Source: Actinobacteria bacterium OV450
GTDB taxonomy: Bacteria; Actinomycetota; Actinomycetes; Streptomycetales; Streptomycetaceae
NCBI GenBank assembly: GCA_001298555.1
Contig: LJCW01000153.1
Location: 1-64,000, forward strand
DNA: 64,000 nt
Direction of reading: 5' to 3'
Under the pieces are notes generated by a model. That model was not told the DNA's origin, did not search any database, and saw nothing but the letters and a program-made list of their open reading frames with translations. This document shows, one piece after another, positions 46,780-55,885 of this stretch (the stretch's first letter is position 1; every line of letters starts with the position of its first letter). Position numbers and translations under genes: made by a program.

Positions 46780-48006
46780 ATGCGCTACGGACAGGCTCAC
46801 AGGTCGTACGAGGGCCCGGGCAGCGGGACCCGTGGAGTGCTGGCGGCGTTCGCCCTGGCCGGATGCGGGGCCCTGCTCGCGGCGGGCTGCGCACCGGCGG
46901 GCGCGGCGGGGGCCGGGCCGGGCGCGTCACCACCGCGCGCGGCACCCACCGCATCGGCGGGCGGCCCCTCGGGCTCCCCGTCCGGCTCCCCGGCGGCCGC
47001 CCCGCCGCCGGCCAAGGGGTCAGTGACGGTGACGGGCGAGATCGCCAAGGGCCTGGAATCCCCGTGGGGGGTGGCGCCGCTGCCGGGCGGCGACCTGCTG
47101 GTCGCCTCGCGGGACAAGGGGACGATCAGCAGGGTCTCGCCGGCCACCGGCGCCGTGACGCCGATCGGCGAGGTGCCCGGGGTGGCCCCGGGCGGTGAGG
47201 GCGGGCTGCTGGGGCTCGCGCTGTCACCCTCGTTCGCCTCGGACAAGATGGTGTACGCGTACTTCACGACGGAGTCCGACAACCGCATCGCCCGGATGAG
47301 GTACGACGAGCACCGGGATCCAGGCCAGCAACTGGGCGCGCCGGACACGGTGTTCCGGGGCATTCCCAAAGGCCTGATCCACAACGGCGGGCGGATCGCG
47401 TTCGGTCCGGACCGGATGCTCTACGCGGGGACGGGCGAGACGGGTGACACCGGGCTCGCGCAGGACAGGAGGTCGCTGGGCGGCAAGATCCTGCGGATGA
47501 CCCCGGACGGGCAGCCGGTGCACGGCAATCCGGAGGCCGATTCGGTCGTCTACTCCTACGGGCACCGCAATGTTCAGGGCCTGGCCTGGGACAAGGACAA
47601 ACGGCTGTGGGCGTCGGAGTTCGGCCAGAACACGTGGGACGAGCTGAACCTGATCGAGCCGGGTGGGAACTACGGCTGGCCGGAGGCCGAGGGGAAGGCG
47701 GGCAAGCCGGGCCTGCGCGATCCGGTGGCCGTGTGGAAGACCGACGAGGCCTCGCCGAGCGGGATCGCCTGGGCACAGGGCTCGGTGTGGATGGCCGGGC
47801 TGAAGGGCGAGCGGCTGTGGCGGATCCCGCTGGCCGGGCCGGATCCGGTGGCCGAGCCGGAGGCCTTCCTGACGGGTGAGTACGGCCGGCTGCGCACGGT
47901 GGTGGCGCTCGGCGGCGACAGATTGCTGCTGGTCACGAGCGAGACGGACGGGCGCGGGTCGCCGGAGGCGGGCGACGACAGGATCCTGACACTGACGGTG
48001 CGGTAA
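46780..48006 (+). CDS. PQQ-type sugar dehydrogenase lipoprotein
   Basis: 408 aa from ATG 46780. Lipobox LLAAGC (Cys 37), then a 40-residue Pro/Ser/Ala linker, then a six-bladed beta-propeller of the glucose/sorbosone dehydrogenase family: LESPWGVAPLPGGDLLVASRDKGTI, GGLLGLALSPSFASDKMVYAYFT, HNGGRIAFGPDRMLYAGTGETGD, YSYGHRNVQGLAWD, and the GGNYGWPEAEG motif. Outer-face, PQQ- and Ca-dependent aldose oxidation is the family role; electrons would pass to the membrane chain. The 33-nt gap to the next small gene suggests co-transcription. Confidence 0.87.
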   Translation: MRYGQAHRSYEGPGSGTRGVLAAFALAGCGALLAAGCAPAGAAGAGPGASPPRAAPTASAGGPSGSPSGSPAAAPPPAKGSVTVTGEIAKGLESPWGVAPLPGGDLLVASRDKGTISRVSPATGAVTPIGEVPGVAPGGEGGLLGLALSPSFASDKMVYAYFTTESDNRIARMRYDEHRDPGQQLGAPDTVFRGIPKGLIHNGGRIAFGPDRMLYAGTGETGDTGLAQDRRSLGGKILRMTPDGQPVHGNPEADSVVYSYGHRNVQGLAWDKDKRLWASEFGQNTWDELNLIEPGGNYGWPEAEGKAGKPGLRDPVAVWKTDEASPSGIAWAQGSVWMAGLKGERLWRIPLAGPDPVAEPEAFLTGEYGRLRTVVALGGDRLLLVTSETDGRGSPEAGDDRILTLTVR

Positions 48007-48038
48007 CCGACACGGCCCTGCAGGGGGCGGAAGGCACG

Positions 48039-48224
48039 GTGGGCGCGGTGTTCAACATGATCGAGGAGCTCTTCAACCCGGGACGCAAGCACACGGACGA
48101 GGAGAGGAAGAGGCTGGAGCTGTCCCGGACCGACGTGAACGACGGCGATCCGGGACGCGGACCGATAGACCTGGAGTCCGGCAAGGTGCTCATACGCCCG
48201 GCGGAGCAGCCCCCGCAGGAGTGA
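48039..48224 (+). CDS. Small DUF6191-like protein
   Basis: 61 aa from GTG 48039 (GGAAGG 5 nt upstream); GTG 48048 is also in frame. VFNMIEELFNPGRKHTDEERKRLELSR followed by GPIDLESGKVLIRP is the pattern I know as DUF6191, a short actinobacterial family of unknown role with an N-terminal amphipathic helix. It overlaps the 3' end of the convergent LuxR gene by 35 nt. Confidence 0.72.
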   Translation: MGAVFNMIEELFNPGRKHTDEERKRLELSRTDVNDGDPGRGPIDLESGKVLIRPAEQPPQE

Positions 48225-51200
48225 GCGGCGCGAACAGCCGCAGCCGGTGGGCGAGGGCCGCCGCCTCTCCGCGGCCGGCGACGCCGAGTTTGGCCAGGAT
48301 GTTCGAGACGTGCACGCTGGCCGTCTTCGGGGAGATGAACAGCTCCTCGGCGATCTGGCGGTTGCTTTTGCCCGCCGCGACCAGGCGCAGTACGTCCCGT
48401 TCACGGCTGGTCAGGCCCAGGGCCTCGGCGGGGTCGGTTTCCGGGGTGGCCGGGGCCGGGGGTGTCTCGGCCTCGGTGAGCGGGAGCCTGGCGCGCCGGG
48501 CGAGCAGGGCAAGGTCCTCGCGGAGCCTGCGGGCGCCGAGCCGCTCCGCGGTGGCGTAGGCCTCCCGCAGCAGCAGGGCGGCGGGCTCGCGGTCGCCGCC
48601 TGAGGCCAGCAGGGTCTCGGCAAGCCGGTGGCGGGCGCGGGCCAGCAGGTACGGGCGCTCCAGGGGGCGGACGGCATGCTCGACGGCGGCCCAGTCGGCG
48701 GCGGAATCCCGGTCCTCGGCGCGCAGCAGCTCGGCGCGCAGGAACTCGGCGTGGGCGGTCCACACGGGCACCGGGGTGGCCCGGGCGCGGGCGGCGCCGC
48801 GGATCACGTCCAGGGCGGCTGCGCGGCCGGCCTCGGCGGCCGGCAGTCCCCGGGCGTCGGCCTCGGCGGACGCGGAGGCGAGCAGCAGGGGCCAGGCGTA
48901 GCGGTGGTGGCCGAGCGGGAAGCCGTAGGCGATCGCCTCGGCGGTCTCCGTGCGGACGTCGGCTATCCGGCCCTCCCCCGCGGCCACGCCGACCGCGAGG
49001 CGGAAGAGCGGCAGGCGGTGCTGGGGCTGGCTGTCGTGGGTGCCGAAGTGGGTGTGGGCGGCGGCGAGCCGGCCGGTCGCCTCGGTCAGTTCGCCGCGTG
49101 CCAGGGCCAGGTAGGACAGTCGTGCGGAGGCGGAGCCTCGCGGGGCCGCGCTCTGGCCGACCTGCAGGGCGCGCCGGGCGGCTTCGGCGGCCTCCTCCCA
49201 GCGGCCGAGGCTGTACAGGCTCTCCGCCATGTTCCCGCTGATCCAGGCCTCGCTGTCCAGCAGCCGTGACTTCTTGAGGAGTTCGACCCCTTGTTCGGCC
49301 AGTTCCACGGCTTCGCGGGACCGGCCCATGCCTTCCAGCTGAGAGGTGAGGTTGATATGTGCGCGTCCCGCCTGCATGACGAGTCCCAGTGCGGTGGCCC
49401 GCTCCCGGACGGCGAACAGCTCGGCGAGCCCGCGCTCCGGGTCGCCGGAGTCGGTGAGCAGGCAGCCCACCGTGATCCGGGCGTTCAGCTCGATGTCCTC
49501 GGCCCCGAGCATGCGGGCGTAGGACACGGCGCGTTCCGCGGCGTCGAGGTTGCCGGGGCCCGGGTTGTGGAGCATGCCCCAGCCCGCGGCCCGGACCAGG
49601 ACCTGGGCGTGCACCTGGGACGGGGGCAGCCCCTTGACGAGTTCCTGGGCCTTGCCGAGCTCTGCCCAGCCGTCGCCGCGGGCCAGGCTGGCCACGAGCC
49701 CGGAGCGCTCGGTCCAGAACCAGGCGGCCCGCAGCGGGTCGCCGTCACCGTCCTCCTCCAGCAGCCGCAGTGCCGTCTTGGTGATCTTCAGGGCGCGTTC
49801 GCGTTCGCCGCCGAAGCGGGCGGCGACGGTCGCCTCGGCCAGCAGGTCGAGCCGCTTGAGCGGGGTGGTCGCCGGATCGCAGCCGCACGGCGGGTACACG
49901 TCGGTGTAGTCCGCGGGGCGCAGCGCCTCGCGGACCTCCTGAGGCGCGCTCTCCCACAGGTCCAGCGCCCGTTCCAGCAGGCGCAGCTGCTCGGAGTAGG
50001 CGTGCCGGCGGCGGGCGGCGACGGAGGCGGCGAGGACGGCGGGCAGCGCCTTGGCCGGGTCGTTGGCGTGGTACCAGTAGGCGGCCAGCCGGATGACGCG
50101 CTCCGCGGTGCGGATCAGCGAGTCGTCGCCCTCCAGGGCCTCTGCGTAGCGGCGGTTGACGCGGGCGCGTTCGCCGGGCAGCAGGTCGTCGCTGACGGCC
50201 TCGCGGACCAGCGAGTGGCGGAAGCGGAAGCCGTCCCCGTCGGGGGTGGCGAGGAGGATGTTGGCTCCGACGGCGGCGCGCAGGGCCTCGATCAGCTCGT
50301 CCTCGGTCAGCCCGGCGACGGCGCGCAGCAGCGGGTACTCCACGGTGGATCCGCCCTCGGCGACGATGCGCACGACGCGCTGGGCGGCCTCCGGCAGCAC
50401 CTCGACGCGGACGAGCAGCAGGTCGCGCAGGGACTCGGGGAGTCCGGCGCGGCAGCTGCTCTCCTTGCAGGCGGCGAGTTCCTCGACGAAGAAGGCGTTG
50501 CCGTCGGAGCGGTCGAACACGGAGTCCACGTAGGCCTCGTCGGGCTGCGAGGCGAGGATGCCGGCGAGCTGGCGGCGCACTTCGGCCCGGTTGAAGCGGG
50601 GCAGTTCGATGCGCTGGACGGTGCGGAGCCGGTCCAGTTCGGCGAGCAGCGGGCGCAGCGGGTGACGGCGGTGCACGTCGTCGGCCCGGTAGGTGGCGAC
50701 GACGACGAGCCGGCCGCCGACGAGGGTGCGGAAGAGGTAGGAGAGCAGGTGCCGGGTGGAGGTGTCCGCCCAGTGCAGGTCCTCCAGGACGAGGACGACG
50801 GTGCGGTCGGCGGCGAGGCGTTCCAGCATCCGGGCCGTCAGTTCGAAGAGCCGGGCGGTGCTCTCCTCGTCGTGCGGGCCGCGGGGGGTGTCGCCGAGTT
50901 CGGGCAGGATCCGGGCGAGTTCGTCCTCCTGGCCGCCGGCCGCGGTGGTCAGCTCCCCGGGGAGCCGGCGGTGCAGGGTGCGCAGTGCCGTCGAGAACGG
51001 GGCGAAGGGAAGGCCCTCCGCCCCGATCTCCACACAGCCTCCGACGGCCACGACCGCACCGCGGCGGGCCGCTTCGGCGATGAACTCCTCGGTGAGGCGG
51101 GTCTTTCCGACCCCGGCCTCGCCTCCGATGAGCATGGCCTGCGGCTCCCCGCCCGCTGCGCGGGCCAGTGCGTCGGTGAGTACGGCCAGTTCGTCGGCTC

Positions 51201-51249
51201 GGCCGACGAACACCGGGCTGACAGATCTGGTCTCCACGTCGCCGAGCAT
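48190..51249 (-). CDS. Large ATP-binding LuxR-family regulator (LAL/MalT-like)
   Basis: 1019 aa from ATG 51249 (AGGA 10 nt upstream); the frame allows a start at 51300. AAA/NB-ARC-like ATPase at the N-terminus with Walker A IGGEAGVGKTRL and Walker B VVLVLEDLHWAD; a long TPR-like helical region; C-terminal LuxR HTH LTSRERDVLRLVAAGKSNRQIAEELFISPKTASVHVSNILAKLG. LAL regulators are often pathway activators, but no biosynthetic cluster is next to it. Its 3' end overlaps the small DUF6191-like gene on the other strand. A 55-aa gene lies just upstream and may be co-transcribed. Confidence 0.88.
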   Translation of the reverse strand: MLGDVETRSVSPVFVGRADELAVLTDALARAAGGEPQAMLIGGEAGVGKTRLTEEFIAEAARRGAVVAVGGCVEIGAEGLPFAPFSTALRTLHRRLPGELTTAAGGQEDELARILPELGDTPRGPHDEESTARLFELTARMLERLAADRTVVLVLEDLHWADTSTRHLLSYLFRTLVGGRLVVVATYRADDVHRRHPLRPLLAELDRLRTVQRIELPRFNRAEVRRQLAGILASQPDEAYVDSVFDRSDGNAFFVEELAACKESSCRAGLPESLRDLLLVRVEVLPEAAQRVVRIVAEGGSTVEYPLLRAVAGLTEDELIEALRAAVGANILLATPDGDGFRFRHSLVREAVSDDLLPGERARVNRRYAEALEGDDSLIRTAERVIRLAAYWYHANDPAKALPAVLAASVAARRRHAYSEQLRLLERALDLWESAPQEVREALRPADYTDVYPPCGCDPATTPLKRLDLLAEATVAARFGGERERALKITKTALRLLEEDGDGDPLRAAWFWTERSGLVASLARGDGWAELGKAQELVKGLPPSQVHAQVLVRAAGWGMLHNPGPGNLDAAERAVSYARMLGAEDIELNARITVGCLLTDSGDPERGLAELFAVRERATALGLVMQAGRAHINLTSQLEGMGRSREAVELAEQGVELLKKSRLLDSEAWISGNMAESLYSLGRWEEAAEAARRALQVGQSAAPRGSASARLSYLALARGELTEATGRLAAAHTHFGTHDSQPQHRLPLFRLAVGVAAGEGRIADVRTETAEAIAYGFPLGHHRYAWPLLLASASAEADARGLPAAEAGRAAALDVIRGAARARATPVPVWTAHAEFLRAELLRAEDRDSAADWAAVEHAVRPLERPYLLARARHRLAETLLASGGDREPAALLLREAYATAERLGARRLREDLALLARRARLPLTEAETPPAPATPETDPAEALGLTSRERDVLRLVAAGKSNRQIAEELFISPKTASVHVSNILAKLGVAGRGEAAALAHRLRLFAPLTPAGAAPPGV

Positions 51250-51329
51250 CGCACAGGAGTCCTGGCCGGCGGCACTCGATATCGGTGCGCTTCTCATCAC
51301 GCGTCAGTCCGGACGCTGCGTGCCGCGGG

Positions 51330-51497
51330 TCACGCGGCGCGGGTGAACCGGCTCCGCTGCCCGCTCACCGGCCCTTCGGGTTCCTGGCTGCGCGAGGAGG
51401 CGCGGCGCGCCTTCCTGGCCTCCAGGACGAGGCGGTACTCCTTGGCCTCGCGGATGAGTTCGGCACTGCGGGCGGCGGCGATCTCGTACTGGAACAT
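51330..51497 (-). CDS. 55-aa basic peptide upstream of the LuxR gene
   Basis: Begins MFQYEIAAARSAELIREAKE, then YRLVLEARKARRASSRSQ, and ends VSGQRSRFTRAA. ATG 51497 has AGGAG (in CCCAGGAGTCGAG) 6 nt upstream. The helix is amphipathic and the C-terminus basic. Short proteins starting MFQYE(I/L) and ending SRFTRAA are common in Streptomyces (recollection). Its stop is 80 nt before the LuxR start used here. Function unknown. Confidence 0.7.
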   Translation of the reverse strand: MFQYEIAAARSAELIREAKEYRLVLEARKARRASSRSQEPEGPVSGQRSRFTRAA

Positions 51498-51687
51498 CTC
51501 GACTCCTGGGTTCGCGTTTCTCGGGCACCTCGTTCGGTGTGATCCAAGATTCGCGGCCCAGGGGGTGCCGGCACATCGGGCGCATGCCGCATCCGTGCGG
51601 GGTGGGGGTCCTTAGGCCGGGGCCGGGTGCGGCCCGGGCGGGGCCGGGAGTGCCTAGGAGGGGGTCCTAGGCGGTCGGGCGGAGGTC

Positions 51688-52290
51688 CTAGGCGGCCTTC
51701 GGGAGGGGAGCCAGGATGTCGAAGTACATGAGGCCGAAGAGCAGTACGCCCAGGGCGCCGAGTGCGACGGCGGCCCAGGAGACGGCGCGGACCCAGGTCG
51801 GGAGCGTGCGGCCGGGGGCGCCGAAGGCGGGGCGGGCCAGCACGAAGACGGCGAGGAGCAGGGCGAGGGTCGACAGGACGCCGTTGACGAGGGCGGTGAG
51901 GTGCCAGGCGTCGCCGTACAGGGCCTCGATCTTGGCCTCGGTGGTGGCGGCGTTGACCGATTCGATCTGGCCCACGAGGGTCTGGCGCTCCGCGAAGACG
52001 CGCGAGACCCAGCTGCCGCTGAGGGCGACGAGCCCGAGACCGGCAGCGACGACGGCGGAGGCCGCGGAGCCGACGCCGTCGGACTGCCTCCCGGTGTCGT
52101 CGAGCTCGTCGAGGAGGGCGTCCTCGTCCGGGTCCTCTTCGGAGAGGTCGGACTCGGGGGCCTCGGGGGCCTGGGCGGTCCCGGCGGCGGTGTCCTTGCG
52201 GTCGGCCTGGGCCTCGGTGGCCTCGGCGGCCTGGGGCTCGGCGGTTTCCGCCTCGGGAGCGGTCGGGTCGGCGGTCTTCGTGGTGTCCAT
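51688..52290 (-). CDS. Membrane protein with acidic N-terminal half
   Basis: 200 aa from ATG 52290 (GTG 52299 is possible). Residues 1-75 are Ala/Glu/Thr/Asp-rich and disordered (EAETAEPQAAEATEAQAD, ESDLSEEDPDEDALLDELDD). The rest holds three TM helices: AASAVVAAGLGLVALSGSWV (about 76-96), LVNGVLSTLALLLAVFVLA (about 130-150) and AVSWAAVALGALGVLLFGLMYF (about 168-190). I do not recognise the family. The acidic tail is probably cytoplasmic. Confidence 0.7.
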   Translation of the reverse strand: MDTTKTADPTAPEAETAEPQAAEATEAQADRKDTAAGTAQAPEAPESDLSEEDPDEDALLDELDDTGRQSDGVGSAASAVVAAGLGLVALSGSWVSRVFAERQTLVGQIESVNAATTEAKIEALYGDAWHLTALVNGVLSTLALLLAVFVLARPAFGAPGRTLPTWVRAVSWAAVALGALGVLLFGLMYFDILAPLPKAA

Positions 52291-52393
52291 GCGGGGCACC
52301 GTAGGCGGCTTGTCTGAGAGGTTCCTGAGAAGGCGCCGGGGTGGTCGGCGCGGGCCGGCCGCAGGCCCCGCAGGGGGGCCGCGGCCGGTGGTG

Positions 52394-52948
52394 TCAGGCG
52401 GTGGGGGCCGGCGGCCAGTCGCGGGCGAGGACCGCCCAGATCTCGGTGTCCTGGCGGACCCCGTGGTGGGGGTAGCTCTCGCGCAGGACGCCCTCGCGGG
52501 TCATGCCGAGGCGCTCCGCGACGGCGAGGCTCCTCTTGTTGGCGGAGGAGGCGTGCCACTCGGCCCGGTGCATGCCGCGCTCGTGGAAGGCCCAGTCGAT
52601 CAGGACGCGGCAGGCCCGGGTCACCAGGCCCCGGCCGGCGGCCGTGGGCTCCAGCCAGCAGCCGACCTCGCAGTTGCCCGATGCGGCGTCGAAGGTCCGG
52701 AAGAGGACCCCGCCGACGAGGGTGCCCCCCACGCGGATGCCGTAGATCCGCCCGCCGTCGGCGGCCGTCTTCTGCGCGTACGCGGAGAGGAAGCCGCGCG
52801 CCGAGTCGAGGTCGGTGACGACGTCGGCCAGGACGATGTGCTCACCGATGAACTCCCGGCCGCGGTCCATGTGGGCCAGGAACTCCTCGGCGTGCCACAC
52901 CTCCAGCGGGAACAACCGGGCGTCGTCGGCGAGCTCTATGGAGAACAT
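52394..52948 (-). CDS. GNAT acetyltransferase, RimJ/RimL type
   Basis: 184 aa from ATG 52948. Full RimL-like fold: LEVWHAEEFLAHMDRGREFIGEHI, GIRVGGTLVGGVLFRTFDAASGNCEVGCWLEPTAAGRGLVTRACRVLIDWAF (acetyl-CoA pyrophosphate loop), MHRAEWHASSANKRSLAVAERLGMTREGVLRESYPHHG. Family members acetylate N-terminal Ser or Ala of ribosomal proteins or small molecules. Lies 39 nt after the MMPL gene, same strand; co-transcription with the exporter suggests modification of an exported or toxic compound (inference). Confidence 0.86.
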   Translation of the reverse strand: MFSIELADDARLFPLEVWHAEEFLAHMDRGREFIGEHIVLADVVTDLDSARGFLSAYAQKTAADGGRIYGIRVGGTLVGGVLFRTFDAASGNCEVGCWLEPTAAGRGLVTRACRVLIDWAFHERGMHRAEWHASSANKRSLAVAERLGMTREGVLRESYPHHGVRQDTEIWAVLARDWPPAPTA

Positions 52949-52987
52949 GCGGTTTCTTCCTTGGGTCTCGTACGGCGGGTGGCCGGA

Positions 52988-55237
52988 TCAGCGGGATGCG
53001 GTGGCGGGCTCGGCGCCGTCCTCGCTCGTGGCGGGGTCCGCACCGGGCCGCTGCGCGGGAAGTGTCGCATGCGGACGGCACTCCGGGGGCTCAATGCTGA
53101 TCTTGGGCAGTCGGCGGTCCAGCCAGGCGGGGAGCCACCAGTTGGCGCGGCCGAGGAGGTGCATCAGCGCCGGGACGAGCAGGGTGCGCAGGACGAACGC
53201 GTCGAGTGCGACGGCCGAGGCGAGCGCGATGCCGAACATCGCGATGATCCGGTCGCCGCTGAGGACGAAGGCCAGGAAGACGGAGATCATGATGACCGCG
53301 GCCGAGTTGATCACCCTGCTGGTCTCGGCGAGGCCGACGCGGACGGCCCGCCGGTTGTCGCCCGTCTCCAGCCACTCCTCGTACATCCGGCTGACCAGGA
53401 ACACCTGGTAGTCCATGGAGAGCCCGAACAGGACCGACACCATGATCACCGGCAGGAAGGGCTCGATCGGGCCGGCGCTGCCCAGGCCCAGCAGCTCACT
53501 GCCCCAGCCCCACTGGAAGATCGCGACGACGACACCGAAGGAGGAGGCGACCGCCGCGACGTTCATGGCGGCCGCCTTGAGCGGTATGCCGAGGGACCGG
53601 AAGGCCAGCAGCAGCAGGACGCAGCCGAGGGTGATCACCACCCCGACGAACAGCGGCAGTTTCCCGACGATGACGTCGGCGAAGTCGTCGTAGCCGGCCG
53701 TCACCCCGCCGACGTGGACGGTCATCGGGCCGCCGTGCCCGGCGCCCGGGATCACGTTCTCGCGCAGGGTCGTGACGAGCTCGCTCGTGGCCCGGGACTG
53801 CGGGGCGGAGTCCGGTATGACGGTCACGACGGCCGTGTCCCCGCTCCGGTTGAACACGGCCGGGCCGGCGGCCGCGACGCCGTCGGTCGTCCGCAGCGCT
53901 CCGGCGAGGTGCTCGACGGCGAGCCGGTCCCCGGCGCCCTGGAGGCGGGCCACGACGGTGAGCGGGCCGTTCACACCGGGCCCGAACCCTTCGGCGAGGA
54001 GGTCGTAGGCCTGCCGGGTGGTGGAGCTCGCCGGGTTGTTGCCCTGGTCGGAGGTGCCCAGGTGGAGCGAGAAGGTCGGCAGCGCGAGCACCGCCATGAC
54101 CAGCGCGGCGACGGTGCCGAGCAGTTTGGGGTGCCGTTCCACGAACGCCGACCAGCGGGCGGCGAACCCGGTGGGCGTCTCGGGCCGCGGCCCCTCGGCG
54201 GCGAGTCGGCGCCGCTCGCGGCGCGAGAGGGCCCGCATGCCGATGTACGAGAGGAGGGCCGGGAGCAGGGTGACCGAGGCGGCCACCGTCAGCACCACGG
54301 TGAGGGAGGCGGCGATCGCGACGCCGTTGAGGAAGTTCAGGCGCAGCACCAGCATGCCGAGCAGCGCGATGCAGACGGTGGCCCCGGCGAAGACGACGGC
54401 CCGGCCCGTGGTGGCGACCGCCCGCTCGGCGGCCTCCTCGACCGGCAGGCCGCGCATCAGGCCCTTGCGGTGCCGCGTCACGATGAACAGCGCGTAGTCG
54501 ATGCCGACGCCGAGCCCGACGAGGGTGCCGAGCATCGGGGCGAAGTCGGCGACGGGCATCGCGTGCCCGAGGAGGGTGATGCCGAAATAGGCGGTGCCCA
54601 CACTGACCAGGGCGGTGGCGATGGGCAGCAGGCTCGCGGCGAGCGAGCCGAAGGCGAGGAAGAGGACGAGTGCCGCCACGGCCACGCCGATGACCTCGGC
54701 GATGTGGGCCGTGGGCGCCTCGGTCAGGGCGATGGCCCGGCCGCCGAGTTCGACCTGGAGGCCGTCCGCCTCGGTGGTGGGGTTCTTCGCGGCGGCGACG
54801 ACGGCCTTGGCCTGTGCCTTGGGCACGGAGTCGGCCTGCAGGTCGAACGTCACCACGGCGTACGCGGTGCGCCCGTCGGGGCTGATCTGTGCGGCGCTCT
54901 CGGGGCCGGGCCCGTAGGGACCGGCGACCGAACCGACGCCGGGGAGCGCGGCGACGGCGTCGAGGGCCCGCGCCATGCGCTGCTCGACAGCGGGGGAACG
55001 GACGCTCTGATGCTCCGGGGCCCGCCACACGATGGTGTCGGTGTCGCCGCCCTGGCCGTGGAAACCCTCGCGCAGGAGGGCGTGGGCGCGGCTGGACTCG
55101 GTCCCCGGTACCTCGTAGTCGTTGGAGAACGCCGAACCGGCGGTCCCCGCGGCCACGGCCGTGCCGCCGAGTGCGAGCAGCCAGAGGAGTACGGCCACCA
55201 GTCGGTGCCGGGTGCACCACCGTGCGATCACTGCCAA
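52988..55237 (-). CDS. MMPL/RND-family transporter
   Basis: 749 aa from TTG 55237, chosen because AGGGAG stands 8 nt before; GTG 55231 is the other option. Twelve TM helices in the 1+5+1+5 RND plan: TM1 RLVAVLLWLLALGGTAVAAG, large loop with AFSNDYEVPGTES, then VGLGVGIDYALFIVTRHRKGL with the conserved Asp-Tyr proton-relay motif, and in the second half SVLFGLSMDYQVFLVSRMYEEW. Streptomyces members export lipids or antibiotics, driven by protons. No linked TetR is seen upstream; the 204-nt gap has an inverted repeat at 55370-55389. Confidence 0.88.
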   Translation of the reverse strand: MAVIARWCTRHRLVAVLLWLLALGGTAVAAGTAGSAFSNDYEVPGTESSRAHALLREGFHGQGGDTDTIVWRAPEHQSVRSPAVEQRMARALDAVAALPGVGSVAGPYGPGPESAAQISPDGRTAYAVVTFDLQADSVPKAQAKAVVAAAKNPTTEADGLQVELGGRAIALTEAPTAHIAEVIGVAVAALVLFLAFGSLAASLLPIATALVSVGTAYFGITLLGHAMPVADFAPMLGTLVGLGVGIDYALFIVTRHRKGLMRGLPVEEAAERAVATTGRAVVFAGATVCIALLGMLVLRLNFLNGVAIAASLTVVLTVAASVTLLPALLSYIGMRALSRRERRRLAAEGPRPETPTGFAARWSAFVERHPKLLGTVAALVMAVLALPTFSLHLGTSDQGNNPASSTTRQAYDLLAEGFGPGVNGPLTVVARLQGAGDRLAVEHLAGALRTTDGVAAAGPAVFNRSGDTAVVTVIPDSAPQSRATSELVTTLRENVIPGAGHGGPMTVHVGGVTAGYDDFADVIVGKLPLFVGVVITLGCVLLLLAFRSLGIPLKAAAMNVAAVASSFGVVVAIFQWGWGSELLGLGSAGPIEPFLPVIMVSVLFGLSMDYQVFLVSRMYEEWLETGDNRRAVRVGLAETSRVINSAAVIMISVFLAFVLSGDRIIAMFGIALASAVALDAFVLRTLLVPALMHLLGRANWWLPAWLDRRLPKISIEPPECRPHATLPAQRPGADPATSEDGAEPATASR

Positions 55238-55369
55238 CGGACGTGCTCCCTGGTGGTTCGGATCTTTACCGGGAGCTGCCCGACGCAAAGAACGCTAGAA
55301 CTCGTGAAGGCGCGGCCGGGGGCCCGGGGGATCGCCCCGGGGACCGGCCGAGATGGTCTACGGCGCCAG

Positions 55370-55389
55370 GATCACAGCGTTTCGTGATC
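55370..55389. promoter_or_regulatory. Inverted repeat GATCAC-N8-GTGATC
   Basis: Perfect 6-bp arms (55370-55375, 55384-55389) upstream of the MMPL gene. They may be an operator; evidence is limited to the symmetry. Confidence 0.35.
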
Positions 55390-55441
55390 GTTGGCCCGTT
55401 TCGTGTGCATCGTCACAGGGCGGGGCGGTGCGGAACCGAGG

Positions 55442-55831
55442 TCATCCGCCCGAGGGGCCGACCGGCTCGTCGGCCCGGTAGCCCGGGACGGAAGGCCACC
55501 TCACGGTGAGGACCACCGCGTCCTCCTCCGCGTACCAGGAGTGGTCGACGCCACGGCCCCAGACGACGTAGTCCCCCTGTTCGGCGAGGACGACGGTCCG
55601 GCCGGGGAACTCCAGCCGGAAGCGGCCGCTGATCAGCACCTGGAGTGCGGTGCGCTCTTCGCCCCGCACCCACCGGGTCCGCTCGTCGCCCTTGGGGTGG
55701 ACTCCCCACTTGATCTCCACGTCCGTGCTGTGACGCGGATCGCCGGGGTCCTTGAAGTGGCCGAGGAGCCAGCCGCGGTCGGTCGCCGCGTCCGGACCGG
55801 CCTTGCCGGTGTAGATGGAGTCGTCGTTCAC
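55442..55831 (-). CDS. Small cupin protein
   Basis: 129 aa from ATG 55831. One cupin barrel: VEIKWGVHPKGDERTRWV (first strand with His), LQVLISGRFRLEFPGRTVVLAEQGDYVVWGRGVDHSWYAEEDAVVLTVRWPS (second motif). Similar proteins are sometimes listed as signal peptidase I, for which I see no support. Probably a metal-binding or sensor cupin; substrate unknown. Divergent (54 nt) from the acetyltransferase at 55886. Confidence 0.8.
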   Translation of the reverse strand: MNDDSIYTGKAGPDAATDRGWLLGHFKDPGDPRHSTDVEIKWGVHPKGDERTRWVRGEERTALQVLISGRFRLEFPGRTVVLAEQGDYVVWGRGVDHSWYAEEDAVVLTVRWPSVPGYRADEPVGPSGG

Positions 55832-55885
55832 GGGCCGAGGCTAATGCAGTTGTGCGGCCGCACGGACGGCTGGTCAGCTGGTCCG

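Noticed and set aside
49291..51615. 774-codon plus-strand frame opposite the LuxR gene
   Set aside because: Gly/Val/Arg-rich shadow without recognisable domains.
51716..55387. 1223-codon plus-strand open frame through the GNAT/MMPL region
   Set aside because: Antisense shadow of genes on the minus strand that show clear GNAT and MMPL domains.
55442..55831. Signal peptidase I annotation for the cupin
   Set aside because: No membrane segment and no Ser/Lys dyad; the two cupin motifs are clear.
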